DNA of 64,000 nt from Xanthomonas hortorum. Lineage in GTDB: Bacteria > Pseudomonadota > Gammaproteobacteria > Xanthomonadales > Xanthomonadaceae. Shown here piece by piece: positions 11,259 to 19,487 of this stretch. The translations under genes and the position numbers were made by a program. Location: NCBI RefSeq assembly GCF_002940005.1, contig NZ_MDEF01000002.1. One strand, written 5' to 3'. The notes under the pieces were generated by a model. The model made no database searches and had not been told where the DNA came from. It saw only the letters and a list, made by a program, of their open reading frames with translations. Position 1 is the first letter of the stretch. Every line of letters begins with the position of its first letter.

Positions 11259-12401
11259 TTACAGCTTGCCTGCGCCGGCCTTTGCCTTCACGTCTGCAGC
11301 CACCTTGTTGGCAGCCAGCAGGTTGTAGGTATACGGCGGCTTCCAGCCGATGTTGCTGTTCCACGAACAGGTCAACGCCTTGCCATTGATCAACGACCCC
11401 TGGTCGCGATACACGCTGCCCTTGTAATCGCCGGCAATCTTGTCGCAACTGCTCACGCCGCTGATATCGAACGCATTGTTCTCCGAGAAGATCTTCGACT
11501 CCTTGCCCACGCCATGCGCGTGCGAGAACGGGTACACCTTATTGCCGGTGCTACCGACGTGGTAGTTGTTGTACAGATGCACCTGGCCGAAACGCACCAG
11601 CGGCGCGCGTGCCGAGATGTTCTCGAACAAGGTGTTGTGGATGGTCACCTTGCGCTTGCCACTGTCGGTGCCGGAGGCGCTGTCGCTGGAGCCGATCAGG
11701 CTGTTCTTCTCGTGCGACTTGAACGCCGAGTACGAAATGGTGACGAAGTTGGCGCCCTTCTTGACGTCCATCGCACCATCGTGATGCTGCTTCGGGCGCT
11801 CGTTGGCGGTGCCGTTCTGATCGTCGGTGCGGCGACCATCGGTAAAGGTGACATGATCCACCCACACGTTGGTGGCCGCTTCCACGGTCAGGCCGTCGTA
11901 TTCGGAATTCCAGTTGCCGTTGTCGCCGTCGTCGGCATCCCACTTCGGCTCCGGATCCCACGGATTTTCGATGGTGAGATTGCGCACGATGACGTCGTTG
12001 GCCTTGACGTAGAAATAGCCCTTGCGGATTTCCGCGTTGGTGCCGATGCCGATCAGTGTGGTCTTGGTCGGGATGTCCAGGCGCGCACAGGTCTTCATGT
12101 CCGCAGTCTTGGTGTAGGCCTTGCCTTCGCTGATGTCGATGACACCCTTGACCTTGATGATGCGGCCATTGCTGCCGGCCTTGGCTTTCAACGCAGCCTT
12201 CAACTGCGCTGCCGTGCTGACGGTGTAGATGTCTGCAGCTGCAGCCTTGGAGCCGCCTTTGGTGCCGCCGTTCTGGGTCGCCCAGCCGGTGGTGGCCACT
12301 TCCAAGGAGGGATCTGCAGCGTGCGCTGCGGGGGACAACAACGCAGCGCCCAGAACGACGCCCACAACGGTACGACCAACGACTGTCGATGCTTTCGACA
12401 T
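11259..12401 (-). CDS. Pectate lyase, PL1 family (secreted)
   Basis: Secreted plant cell-wall enzyme that cleaves polygalacturonate by calcium-dependent beta-elimination. The 380-residue precursor has a signal peptide (about 1-28, hydrophobic TVVGVVLGAALLSPAAHA, cleavage before ADPSLEV). The parallel beta-helix carries the PL1 hallmarks: VWVDH at 179-183, the QNGGTKGGSKA start of the mature chain, calcium-site aspartates near DGLTVEA and DGAMDVKKGAN, and the catalytic arginine region RAPLVRFG (265-272). Most residues are identical to the neighbour at 12652-13785, showing tandem duplication; two Cys pairs are possible (Cys106, Cys319, Cys345). The upstream region (12510-12570) is notably AT-rich and probably holds the promoter. 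Confidence 0.95.
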   Translation of the reverse strand: MSKASTVVGRTVVGVVLGAALLSPAAHAADPSLEVATTGWATQNGGTKGGSKAAAADIYTVSTAAQLKAALKAKAGSNGRIIKVKGVIDISEGKAYTKTADMKTCARLDIPTKTTLIGIGTNAEIRKGYFYVKANDVIVRNLTIENPWDPEPKWDADDGDNGNWNSEYDGLTVEAATNVWVDHVTFTDGRRTDDQNGTANERPKQHHDGAMDVKKGANFVTISYSAFKSHEKNSLIGSSDSASGTDSGKRKVTIHNTLFENISARAPLVRFGQVHLYNNYHVGSTGNKVYPFSHAHGVGKESKIFSENNAFDISGVSSCDKIAGDYKGSVYRDQGSLINGKALTCSWNSNIGWKPPYTYNLLAANKVAADVKAKAGAGKL

Positions 12402-12651
12402 GGTGATGAAGTCTCTTGAATGAGTGACGCATGGCGCGCCGCATGAGACGACGCGCTCCCCGGTGCGATCGCCCAGGCCATCAAGGCCAGTCCCCTAGCG
12501 ACCGCGACTCGATCCTAATGCTTATGAAAACTATTGAATAGTCTATTTGTGAAAATTATTTTTATGATTGCATGCACTTCGCATACATCGCACACACGCA
12601 AATGCAGCACCCGTTTTGCAGGCGCTGCATTCGATGTTGCGTTGGTACCGC

Positions 12652-13785
12652 TTACAGCTTTCCGGCGCCAGCCTTTGCCTTGACGTCTGCAGCGACCTTG
12701 TCAGCCGACAGCAGGTTGTAGGTGTACGGCGGCGTCCAACCGATGTTGGTATTCCACGAGCACGACAGCGCCTTGCCGTTGAGCAGTGAGCCCTGATCGC
12801 GGTACACGCTGCCGCCGTAATCGGCCGCGATCTTGTCGCAGCCGCTCACACCGCTGATATCGAACGCATTGCGCTCGGAGAAGATCTTCGATTCCTTGCC
12901 CACACTATGCGCGTGCGAGAACTTGTAGACCGGATGGGTGGTGCTGCCAACGTGGTAGTTGTTGTACAGATGCACCTGGCCGAAACGCACCCGCGGCGCG
13001 CGTGCCGAGATGTTCTCGAACAAGGTGTTGTGGATGGTCACCTTGAGCTTGCCGCTGTCGGTGCTGGAGGCGCTATCGCTGGAACCGATCAGATCGTTCT
13101 TCTCGTGCGACTTGAACGCCGAGTAGGAAATCGTCACGAAGTTGGCGCCTTTCTTGACGTCCATCGCGCCATCGTGATGCTGCTTGGGGCGGCCATTGGC
13201 GGTGCCGTTCTGATCGTCGGTACGGCGACCATCAGTGAAGGTGACATGGTCCACCCACACGTTGGTGGCACCTTCCACCGTCAAGCCGTCGTACTCGGCA
13301 TTCCAGTTGCCGGCGCTGCCGTCATCCGGATCCCAGACCGGTTCCGGATCCCACGGATTTTCGATGGTGAGATTGCGAATGATGACGTCGTTGGCCTTGA
13401 CGTAGAAATAGCCTTCGCGAATTTCCGCGTTGCTGGTGATGCCGATCAGCGTGGTCTTGGTCGGCACGTCCAGACGCGCGCGCGCTTTCATATCCGAGGT
13501 CTTGGTGTAGGGCTTGCCTTCACTGACATCGATGATGCCGCTGATCTTGATGATGCGTCCGTTGCTGCCCACGCTGGCCTTCAGCGCATTCTTTAGCTCG
13601 GCGGCATTCTTGACCGTGTAGATGTTGGCAGCGGCCGCTTTGGAGCCGACTTTGGTCCCACCGTTCTGTGTTGCCCAACCAGTGGTTGCAACTTCCAGTG
13701 CAGGATCGGCGCAGGCAACGCCAACGACCAGCAACGACCCGACAAACAGCGACGCGGCGGCCGCCGTTGAAAATTTCGGCTTCAT
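12652..13785 (-). CDS. Pectate lyase, PL1 family (secreted), second copy
   Basis: Paralogue of the adjacent enzyme with the same reaction and fold. Start at 13785 (MKPKFSTAAAA) is supported by a GAGGGAGAC ribosome-binding site 7 bases upstream; an upstream extension to 13830 has no signal-peptide logic. The signal peptide ends at about VGVACA before DPALEVATTGW. VWVDHVTF, RAPRVRFGQVHLYNNYH and the C-terminal PPYTYNLLSADKVAADVKAKAGAGKL match the other copy. Differences concentrate in surface loops (WDPDDGSAGNWNAEYD against WDADDGDNGNWNSEYD) and the signal peptides are unrelated, so the copies may differ in regulation or optimum. A type II secretion substrate in Xanthomonas. Confidence 0.95.
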   Translation of the reverse strand: MKPKFSTAAAASLFVGSLLVVGVACADPALEVATTGWATQNGGTKVGSKAAAANIYTVKNAAELKNALKASVGSNGRIIKISGIIDVSEGKPYTKTSDMKARARLDVPTKTTLIGITSNAEIREGYFYVKANDVIIRNLTIENPWDPEPVWDPDDGSAGNWNAEYDGLTVEGATNVWVDHVTFTDGRRTDDQNGTANGRPKQHHDGAMDVKKGANFVTISYSAFKSHEKNDLIGSSDSASSTDSGKLKVTIHNTLFENISARAPRVRFGQVHLYNNYHVGSTTHPVYKFSHAHSVGKESKIFSERNAFDISGVSGCDKIAADYGGSVYRDQGSLLNGKALSCSWNTNIGWTPPYTYNLLSADKVAADVKAKAGAGKL

Positions 13786-14569
13786 CTTGATGTCTCCCTC
13801 GGATAGGTTCGATGCGCCGCGCGGCGGCACACCCCTCGCCTAACAAGCGCGGAACATACTTTTCATCTATGTAATGTTCAGTTCAGCGAACCCGATACTA
13901 GGAGCATCGCAATCGCTTGTATCTAGCCGATGTATCGATGTGGATGCGCAGTCACGCAAACGGTTGCGAGACACCCAAGAGAAGACAAAACGTTGCGCTC
14001 AAGACACGCAGAGACAGCGACAAGGACACTGCAGCGCAGCATGATTCGAGTCGCACTGCAGATGGGCGCAGGTCCAGTACGGTGTGCCGCTGCGATCACG
14101 TGCTGCGTGTTTTCTTCGACATCCATGCGTGTTGCGATGCGACGTATCGACACCGCAACGCATGCACTGCGATCGGGCTTATGCGATCAGCGCAACCAAA
14201 AAAGAAAATTGGAATATGGCGAAAATATCGCCATCGATCAGCGCGGCGCGCCACGCTGCATAGAGGACGATGCGCACGACGGGCAATCAATCGAGTGCAG
14301 CAGTTGCGCGCATCGCAATGCCATCGATTGCAACCACGCGACAGCCTGAGTCAAAGCGACGGCGAGCGATTGGTTGCAGACGGCGACATCGTCGGTGGCG
14401 GCATGCGGTTAACGGCATCCGATCGCAGGCGCAGCCTGCTGCTGCGATGGACATTGCCCACGCGAGCTGCAGTGCAACAGCAATGGATGCACGCAGGCAT
14501 CAGCACGCACCACATCAACCGTCACCAAGCCAGTCCGTCGGCAATGTGGTCAGCAACTGCCAATGGCGC
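13786..14569. other. Gene-free stretch of about 780 bases
   Basis: No convincing gene in either strand. Open frames here (for example 13917-14642 on the plus strand) have Cys/His/Arg-rich nonsense composition, no ribosome-binding site and no recognisable motif. The first 100 bases should contain the promoter of the second pectate lyase gene (AT-rich around 13855-13890). One short hairpin, ATGGCGA/TCGCCAT with a 5-base loop, lies near 14216-14234. The composition of the rest (many GCATGC/GCGATGC words, lower GC) suggests decayed sequence. Confidence 0.6.
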
Positions 14570-15052
14570 TCAGGAGAACCCTTCGAAGAACAACTCGATC
14601 GCCATCACCAACGCATCCTCGCGCCCGGTGTTGGAGGGGTAGTAGCGTGGGCGCCGTCCGATTTCGTTGAAGCCTTCGGAGTGGTACAGCGCGATCGCCG
14701 AGGGGTTGGACGGACGCACTTCCAGAAACGCACGCCGCGCGCCGCGATCGCAGGCACCCTTGATCAGCGCGCGCAGCAATACCCGGCCATGGCCTTGCGA
14801 TTGGGCTTCTGGCGCGATGCAGACGTTGAGCACGTGCGCCTCGTCGGCGGCAATGCTGATCACCCCATAGCCGATGACCTGGCCACCCTGCTCCATCACC
14901 CAGCCGGGGTAGCCGGCCTGCAGGCAGTCGCGAAAGATGTTGCGCGTCCACGGAAACGGATAGGCGCGATGCTCGATCTCCATCACCACGTCCAGATCGC
15001 TCTCGCGCATCGCGCGCAGCGCTGTGGGCAGGGGGGCGTTCAATGCGCTCAC
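14570..15052 (-). CDS. rimI: Ribosomal protein S18 alanine N-acetyltransferase RimI
   Basis: GNAT-fold acetyltransferase that acetylates the N-terminal alanine of ribosomal protein S18. The 160-residue product uses a GTG start at 15052 that overlaps the upstream stop (GTGA); the ATG further upstream lies inside the preceding gene. Visible family features: LRAMRESDLDVVMEIEHRAYPFPWTRNIF at the N-terminus (the EHRAYPFPW motif is typical of RimI), the acetyl-CoA P-loop EAQSQGHGRVLLRALI, and the C-terminal EVRPSNPSAIALYHSEGFNEIGRRPRYYP with the conserved Asn and Tyr. E. coli also has rimI directly after holD. Confidence 0.93.
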   Translation of the reverse strand: MSALNAPLPTALRAMRESDLDVVMEIEHRAYPFPWTRNIFRDCLQAGYPGWVMEQGGQVIGYGVISIAADEAHVLNVCIAPEAQSQGHGRVLLRALIKGACDRGARRAFLEVRPSNPSAIALYHSEGFNEIGRRPRYYPSNTGREDALVMAIELFFEGFS

Positions 15053-15525
15053 GCCGGATCCTGACGCCGCCGTAGCGCACGCAACTGCGGCCACAGCGCA
15101 CGCTTGGCCGCCGGGTTGCCACGCAACTCGGCCAGCGGCCAGGTTGCCATCAAGGCCTGGGTATTCGGGTCGCCGGGGTTGCAGCCGGAAGCGCGCAGCA
15201 ACGCGATCTGCAAACGATCCGGCAGGCCGACACGACTACGCCGCGGCGGCGCGGCCGACGGCGCGGTGTTGGGCGCACGTGGCGCCTCGGCGGGTGCAGC
15301 CGGTGCGGTGCGACGTGCGACAGGCGCCGCAGCGTGCGCCACCGATGGCGCCTGCGTCGCCCGCTCGACGCGCATCGGCGCGGCTGCCGGCGCGCTCTCG
15401 ACCACCTCGGCAGGCGCAGGCAATGCATCCACCGTGTCGCGGTCCAGATACACGGTGTGCCCCAACGCCTGCAGATACGAGACCTGCAGATCGGACCACA
15501 TCGGCTCGGACGCCATCTCACTCAT
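15049..15525 (-). CDS. holD: Divergent DNA polymerase III psi subunit (HolD-like)
   Basis: Would be usually called hypothetical. Two short stretches match E. coli HolD. At the N-terminus, WSDLQVSYLQALGHTVYLDRD resembles the chi-binding W-x-L-Q-x-L-G-I segment of psi. At the C-terminus, PLAELRGNPAAKRALWPQLRAL parallels psi's ALTDLRANPTARAALWQQI region. Between them lies a roughly 60-residue Ala/Pro/Arg-rich low-complexity linker (about 40-100) absent from E. coli psi. The gene overlaps rimI by 4 bases, the same holD-rimI order as in E. coli, and holC is present 9 kb away. Length 158 against about 137. I infer that it bridges chi to the clamp loader. Confidence 0.75.
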   Translation of the reverse strand: MSEMASEPMWSDLQVSYLQALGHTVYLDRDTVDALPAPAEVVESAPAAAPMRVERATQAPSVAHAAAPVARRTAPAAPAEAPRAPNTAPSAAPPRRSRVGLPDRLQIALLRASGCNPGDPNTQALMATWPLAELRGNPAAKRALWPQLRALRRRQDPA

Positions 15526-15564
15526 GACAGCACGCTCATGACAGGTTGCTCATCACAGCCGGGC

Positions 15565-16338
15565 TCATGGCAGCTCGGGGACGCGCCGCCAGCGCCGCCA
15601 CAGCCACATCACCGGGCCGGACAGCGCATACAGCACACCGATCACCAGCAGCGAACGGGCCAGGTCGATCACCAGCAGCGCGATCACCACCGTGGCGATC
15701 GCCAGCGCCAGGAACGGCACGCGGTCGGCACGCGGCCCACGCGCACCGCCCTTGAAGCTCCAGAAGCGGATCCGGCTGACCATCAACAAGGCAGAGACCA
15801 CCGTGATCGCCAATGCCAGATAGCGCAGCTGCTCGCCATCGAAGCCCAGGCTGTCGTCGGCAAACGCCCACACGAACGCCATCATCAAGCCGGCCGCCGC
15901 CGGACTGGCCAGGCCGATGAACCAGCGTTTGTCGACCACGCCTACTTGCGTGTTGAAGCGGGCCAGCCGCAATGCCGCGCAGGCCGCATATAGAAAGGCG
16001 GCCGACCAGCCGACCCGGCCCATCACGTTGCTGTCGTACTTCAGCGCCGACAGCGACCAGTGGTACATCACCAATGCCGGGGCCATGCCGAAGCTGACCA
16101 GATCGGCCAGCGAGTCGTACTGCACGCCGAATTCGCTGCTGGTATTGGTCAGGCGCGCAACCCGGCCGTCCAGCCCGTCCATCACCGCAGCCACGAACAC
16201 CGCCATGGCCGCCTGGACGAATTGCCCATTGGCGGCGGCGATGATGGCGTAAAAACCGGAAAACAGCCCGGCGGTGGTGAACAGGTTCGGCAGCAGGTAA
16301 ATCGTGCGCGAGCGCGGGGGCGGTCTCATTTCATCCAT
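15565..16338 (-). CDS. pssA: CDP-diacylglycerol--serine O-phosphatidyltransferase (PssA)
   Basis: Inner-membrane enzyme making phosphatidylserine, the precursor of phosphatidylethanolamine. The 257-residue product from ATG 16338 carries the CDP-alcohol phosphotransferase signature D-G-x2-A-R-x8-G-x3-D-x3-D as DGLDGRVARLTNTSSEFG, followed by YDSLADLVSFG. It is preceded by the typical N-terminal LLPNLFTTAGLFSGFYAI membrane segment. Six or so further hydrophobic helices follow, ending in an Arg-rich tail (WLWRRWRRVPELP). It is the hydrophobic type II PssA found outside E. coli. Upstream in-frame codons to 16473 are rejected because no domain extends there. Divergent from the DUF4124 gene. Confidence 0.93.
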   Translation of the reverse strand: MDEMRPPPRSRTIYLLPNLFTTAGLFSGFYAIIAAANGQFVQAAMAVFVAAVMDGLDGRVARLTNTSSEFGVQYDSLADLVSFGMAPALVMYHWSLSALKYDSNVMGRVGWSAAFLYAACAALRLARFNTQVGVVDKRWFIGLASPAAAGLMMAFVWAFADDSLGFDGEQLRYLALAITVVSALLMVSRIRFWSFKGGARGPRADRVPFLALAIATVVIALLVIDLARSLLVIGVLYALSGPVMWLWRRWRRVPELP

Positions 16339-16471
16339 CCGGCAAGTGTAGGGCCTGAGGTCCGTTCGGCGGTAGCGCGCCCTGCCCTTGACGCGTACGC
16401 CGGGCGGCATCACTTGCCAGCGCAGGCCGCGGATGCTGCAATCGCCGCGGGAATCATCCAGGGGAAGCCAC

Positions 16472-16876
16472 ATGCAGCTGTCGTCCGGGCTTTGCGCCCT
16501 GTTGATGCTGGTCAGCGCCGGCGCCGGCGCGACCGATCTCTATAAGTGGAAGGACGCCAAGGGCGTGACCCACTACACCGAAACCCCGCCGCCGTCCGGC
16601 CAGCGCTACGAAGCGCGCCGGATCGACGCCCGTAGCGGTACCGCCGCCATCGCTGCGCCAGAAACCGCCGCACCCGAATCGGCCGATTGCCTCACCGCAC
16701 GTCGCAACCTGGAGCTGCTCAGCGGCAAGGGCGAGGTGACCATGGGCGCTGGCGCCGACGGCAAGCCCGGCACCCCGCTGGACCCGGACGCCCGCACCGC
16801 ACAGCGCAACCTCGCCGAAGCGGCCGCCAAGGCCTATTGCAAGCCGGCACCGACCAGCAGCGGCCCGGCCACCTGA
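16472..16876 (+). CDS. DUF4124 domain-containing exported protein
   Basis: A 134-residue periplasmic protein of unknown function. The signal peptide is LSSGLCALLMLVSAGAGA (about 4-21), and the mature chain starts with the DUF4124 motif TDLYKWKDAKGVTHYTETPP (Y-x-W-x-D-x-x-G-x-x-x-Y-T-x-x-P-P), which forms a small beta-sheet domain. A disordered Ala/Pro/Glu-rich linker and two cysteines (SADCLTARRN and AKAYCKP) follow. Start chosen at 16472 because GGGGA lies 7 bases before it and the signal peptide begins immediately. Proteins with this domain are common single genes in Xanthomonas; no operon partner is obvious here. Confidence 0.88.
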   Translation: MQLSSGLCALLMLVSAGAGATDLYKWKDAKGVTHYTETPPPSGQRYEARRIDARSGTAAIAAPETAAPESADCLTARRNLELLSGKGEVTMGAGADGKPGTPLDPDARTAQRNLAEAAAKAYCKPAPTSSGPAT

Positions 16877-17124
16877 GTCCAAAACACGTGGCCGCCCTCT
16901 ATTGGGCGGACCCTGCGCACCAACCGCCGCCTATGCGTGGCACACGCCGATTTCAGCACCGGCCGCGCCAGAACGCCGGCCACACGTCTTTGGGCCAAGA
17001 ACACTTGGCCAGACCGGTCACGCACCGGTCTTTCCCGCCCTGCCGAGACGGGGCAGCGCCCTCGCCGATGACCGCCAGGGCGCGACACTGGCAAACTATG
17101 GGCTTTCCGCCCAAGCGAAGCCCG

Positions 17125-18819
17125 ATGCGTCTTTCCCAGTTTCACCTGCACACCACCAAGGAAACCCCGGCCGACGCCGAGCTGGTCAGCCACCGTCTGA
17201 TGCTGCGCGCGGGCATGATCCGCAAGCTGGCCTCCGGGCTGTACACCTGGTCGCCGCTGGGCCTGCGCGTGCTGCGCAAGGTCGAGGCCATCGTGCGCGA
17301 AGAGATGAACCGCGCCGGGGCGGTGGAAGTGCTGTTCCCCACCATCCAGCCGCGCGAGCTGTGGGACGCCACCGGGCGGTGGGAAAAGTTCGGCGGGCAG
17401 CTACTCAAGATCAAGGACCGCAAGGAACAGGAGTTCTGCTACAGCCCCACCGCCGAGGAAGCCGCGGCCGAGTTCGCGCGCCAGGAGATCAACAGCTACA
17501 AGCAGCTGCCGCTGAATTTCTATCAGATCCAGACCAAGTTCCGCGATGAAATCCGCCCGCGCTTCGGGGTGATGCGTGCGCGCGAGTTCCTGATGAAAGA
17601 CGCTTACTCCTTCCATCTCACCGATGAGGACATGGCGCGCGAATACGACAACATGCGCGCGGCCTACATCCGCATCTTCACCCGCCTGGGGCTGGAATTC
17701 CGCGCCGTGCAGGCCGATTCCGGCGCCATCGGCGGCGATGCCTCGCAGGAATTCCATGTCATCGCCGCCTCCGGCGAAGACTCGCTGGCGTTCTCCACGG
17801 CTTCCGATTACGCCGCCAACGTGGAAACTGCCAGCGCCGCCCTGCCCGCCCCGCGCGCCGAGGCTGGCGAGGCGATGCGCCAGGTCGCGACGCCCACCCA
17901 GAAGACCTGCGAAGACGTCGCCCAGCTGCTGGGCATCGCGCTGCAGCGCACGGTCAAGTCGGTGGCGGTGATGACCGAGGCCGGCTTTGTGCTGGTGCTG
18001 GTGCGTGGCGACCACGCGGTCAACGAGATCAAGCTGGGCAAGGTCGCCGGGCTGGCCGGTTACCGGATGGCCAATGAGGCCGAAATCCGCGACCACCTCG
18101 GCTGCGAGCCGGGTTTTCTGGGCCCAGTGAACACCGCGCGCCCGGTGCGCGTGGTAGCCGACCGCGATGTCGCAGCCCTGGCCGATTTCGTGGTCGGCGC
18201 CAATGTGTCCGGCGCGCATCTGGCAGGCGTCAACTGGGGCCGCGACCTGCCCGAGCCGGACACCGTGGCCGATGTGCGCAACGTCATCGAAGGCGAACGT
18301 GCGGCCGATGGCGGCGAGCTGCGGCTGGCCCGTGGCATCGAAGTGGGCCATGTGTTCCAGCTTGGCAGCCAGTACGCGCAGGCATTGCAGGCCACCGTGA
18401 TCGACGAGAACGGCAAGGTCGCGGTGATGAAGATGGGCTGCTACGGCATCGGGATTTCGCGCATCGTGGCTGCGGCGATCGAACAGAACCACGACGAGGC
18501 CGGCATCATCTGGCCCGCACCGATGGCGCCATGGCAGGTGGTGGTGTGCGTGATCAACCCGAAACAGGACCCACAGGTGATTGCCGCAGCAGGTGCGCTG
18601 TTGGACGAATTGATTGCCGCAGGGATCGAAGCCGCACTGGACGATCGCGGTTTGCGTCCGGGCGCCATGTTTGCCGATATGGAACTATTGGGCATTCCGC
18701 ATCGGGTAGTGGTCTCAGAACGCGGATTGGCGGCCGGCACATTTGAATATCGTGCGCGCACCGCCGAGGCAGCAGAAAACCTGGATAAGGCCGGGTTATT
18801 CTCCCGCCTGGAACGTTGA
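17125..18819 (+). CDS. proS: Prolyl-tRNA synthetase (bacterial type)
   Basis: Class II synthetase, 564 aa from ATG 17125 (MRLSQFHLHT), close to the 572 of E. coli. Motif 1 falls in LPLNFYQIQTKFRDEIRPRFGVMRAREFLMKDAYSF, which also carries motif 2 (FRDE...R). The INS editing domain lies at about 230-400 (VKSVAVMTEAGFVLVLVRGDHAVNEIKL, the YbaK-like fold). Motif 3 appears as MGCYGIGISRIVAAAIEQ, and the anticodon-binding domain ends the protein (QVVVCVINPKQDPQV...LDDRGLRPGAMFADMELLGIPHRVVV). An upstream in-frame extension to 16687 is rejected as it overlaps the DUF4124 gene. Followed by a strong terminator. Confidence 0.97.
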   Translation: MRLSQFHLHTTKETPADAELVSHRLMLRAGMIRKLASGLYTWSPLGLRVLRKVEAIVREEMNRAGAVEVLFPTIQPRELWDATGRWEKFGGQLLKIKDRKEQEFCYSPTAEEAAAEFARQEINSYKQLPLNFYQIQTKFRDEIRPRFGVMRAREFLMKDAYSFHLTDEDMAREYDNMRAAYIRIFTRLGLEFRAVQADSGAIGGDASQEFHVIAASGEDSLAFSTASDYAANVETASAALPAPRAEAGEAMRQVATPTQKTCEDVAQLLGIALQRTVKSVAVMTEAGFVLVLVRGDHAVNEIKLGKVAGLAGYRMANEAEIRDHLGCEPGFLGPVNTARPVRVVADRDVAALADFVVGANVSGAHLAGVNWGRDLPEPDTVADVRNVIEGERAADGGELRLARGIEVGHVFQLGSQYAQALQATVIDENGKVAVMKMGCYGIGISRIVAAAIEQNHDEAGIIWPAPMAPWQVVVCVINPKQDPQVIAAAGALLDELIAAGIEAALDDRGLRPGAMFADMELLGIPHRVVVSERGLAAGTFEYRARTAEAAENLDKAGLFSRLER

Positions 18820-18858
18820 TCAAACACCCCGAACCCGCTTCAAACAGATGAACACAAG

Positions 18859-18878
18859 GCGCCGAATTATTTCGGCGC
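18859..18878 (+). terminator. Terminator of proS
   Basis: Stem GCGCCGAA/TTCGGCGC with loop TTAT, followed by ATTTGTC, about 40 bases after the proS stop. Confidence 0.75.
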
Positions 18879-18963
18879 ATTTGTCACGCGGGTTTTCTGA
18901 CATTATGATGGCCAGCGCTGCCACGGACCGGCATTCTTTTCTCTCTCATTTTCCGGAGTAGTG

Positions 18964-19428
18964 ATGTCGATCGATCTTAGCGGCCTGTCGGCCAAGCAGT
19001 TGGGTGCACTGATCAAGAATGCGAAGAAGCAGCAGACGGTGGTTGCCAAGCGCACCCCGATCGCAAAGGTCCGCACCCAGCTGACCCGCGCCGCAAAAGC
19101 GCATGGTTATTCCATTGAAGAATTGTTTGGCGCTTCCGCCACTGCCAGCGCTGGTCCGGGTCGTCCGGCTGCCGCTGCCAAGCCGGGCCCGCGCGCCGGC
19201 CGCAAGCTGGGCAAGGTGCCGCCGAAGTATCGCAACCCGGCAAATCCCCAGGAAGCCTGGACCGGCCGTGGCAAGCAGCCGCGCTGGCTGGCCGAATTGA
19301 CCGCCGCCGGCAAGAAAGTCGAAGACTTTCTGATCAGCAAGGTCGGCGCCAAGAAGACCCCGGCCAAGAAGACCTCGGCACGTAAAGTTGTCACCAAGCG
19401 CGCCACCAAGAAGTCCAAGGCCGCTTGA
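18964..19428 (+). CDS. H-NS family nucleoid-associated DNA-binding protein
   Basis: A 154-residue histone-like protein. The N-terminal segment (SIDLSGLSAKQLGALIKNAKKQQ) is the short oligomerisation helix of the Xanthomonas H-NS class. The centre (residues about 85-115, PPKYRNPANPQEAWTGRGKQPRWLAEL) is the conserved H-NS C-terminal DNA-binding motif (K-Y-R-x-P...W-x-G-R-G-x-x-P-x-W). Unlike E. coli H-NS, a Lys/Ala/Thr tail (KKTPAKKTSARKV...KKSKAA) extends from it, like histone H1 tails, and likely adds non-specific DNA affinity. The ATG at 18964 is preferred over GTG 18961 because GGAG sits five bases upstream. Related proteins in X. oryzae (XrvA type) regulate virulence; the specific role here is not shown. 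A strong bidirectional terminator follows. Confidence 0.88.
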   Translation: MSIDLSGLSAKQLGALIKNAKKQQTVVAKRTPIAKVRTQLTRAAKAHGYSIEELFGASATASAGPGRPAAAAKPGPRAGRKLGKVPPKYRNPANPQEAWTGRGKQPRWLAELTAAGKKVEDFLISKVGAKKTPAKKTSARKVVTKRATKKSKAA

Positions 19429-19436
19429 TTCAAACC

Positions 19437-19469
19437 AATAAAAACGCCGGCATTGCCGGCGTTTTTATT
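19437..19469. terminator. Bidirectional rho-independent terminator
   Basis: A 15-base-pair palindrome, AATAAAAACGCCGGC / GCCGGCGTTTTTATT, with loop ATT; A-run on one side and T-run on the other serve both the H-NS gene and the convergent exporter gene. Confidence 0.9.
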
Positions 19470-19487
19470 GCGCGCGTTTCCTGCACC

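Noticed and set aside
14216..14234. Short hairpin ATGGCGA/TCGCCAT
   Set aside because: Seven pairs in a decayed region with no flanking transcription unit; may be chance.
13917..14642. Plus-strand ORF of 241 codons after the pectate lyases
   Set aside because: Composition is Cys/His/Arg/Thr nonsense, no ribosome-binding site, and it runs antiparallel into rimI.
16687..17124. N-terminal extension of ProS to 16687
   Set aside because: It would overlap the DUF4124 gene and lacks family similarity; the ATG at 17125 gives the normal length.
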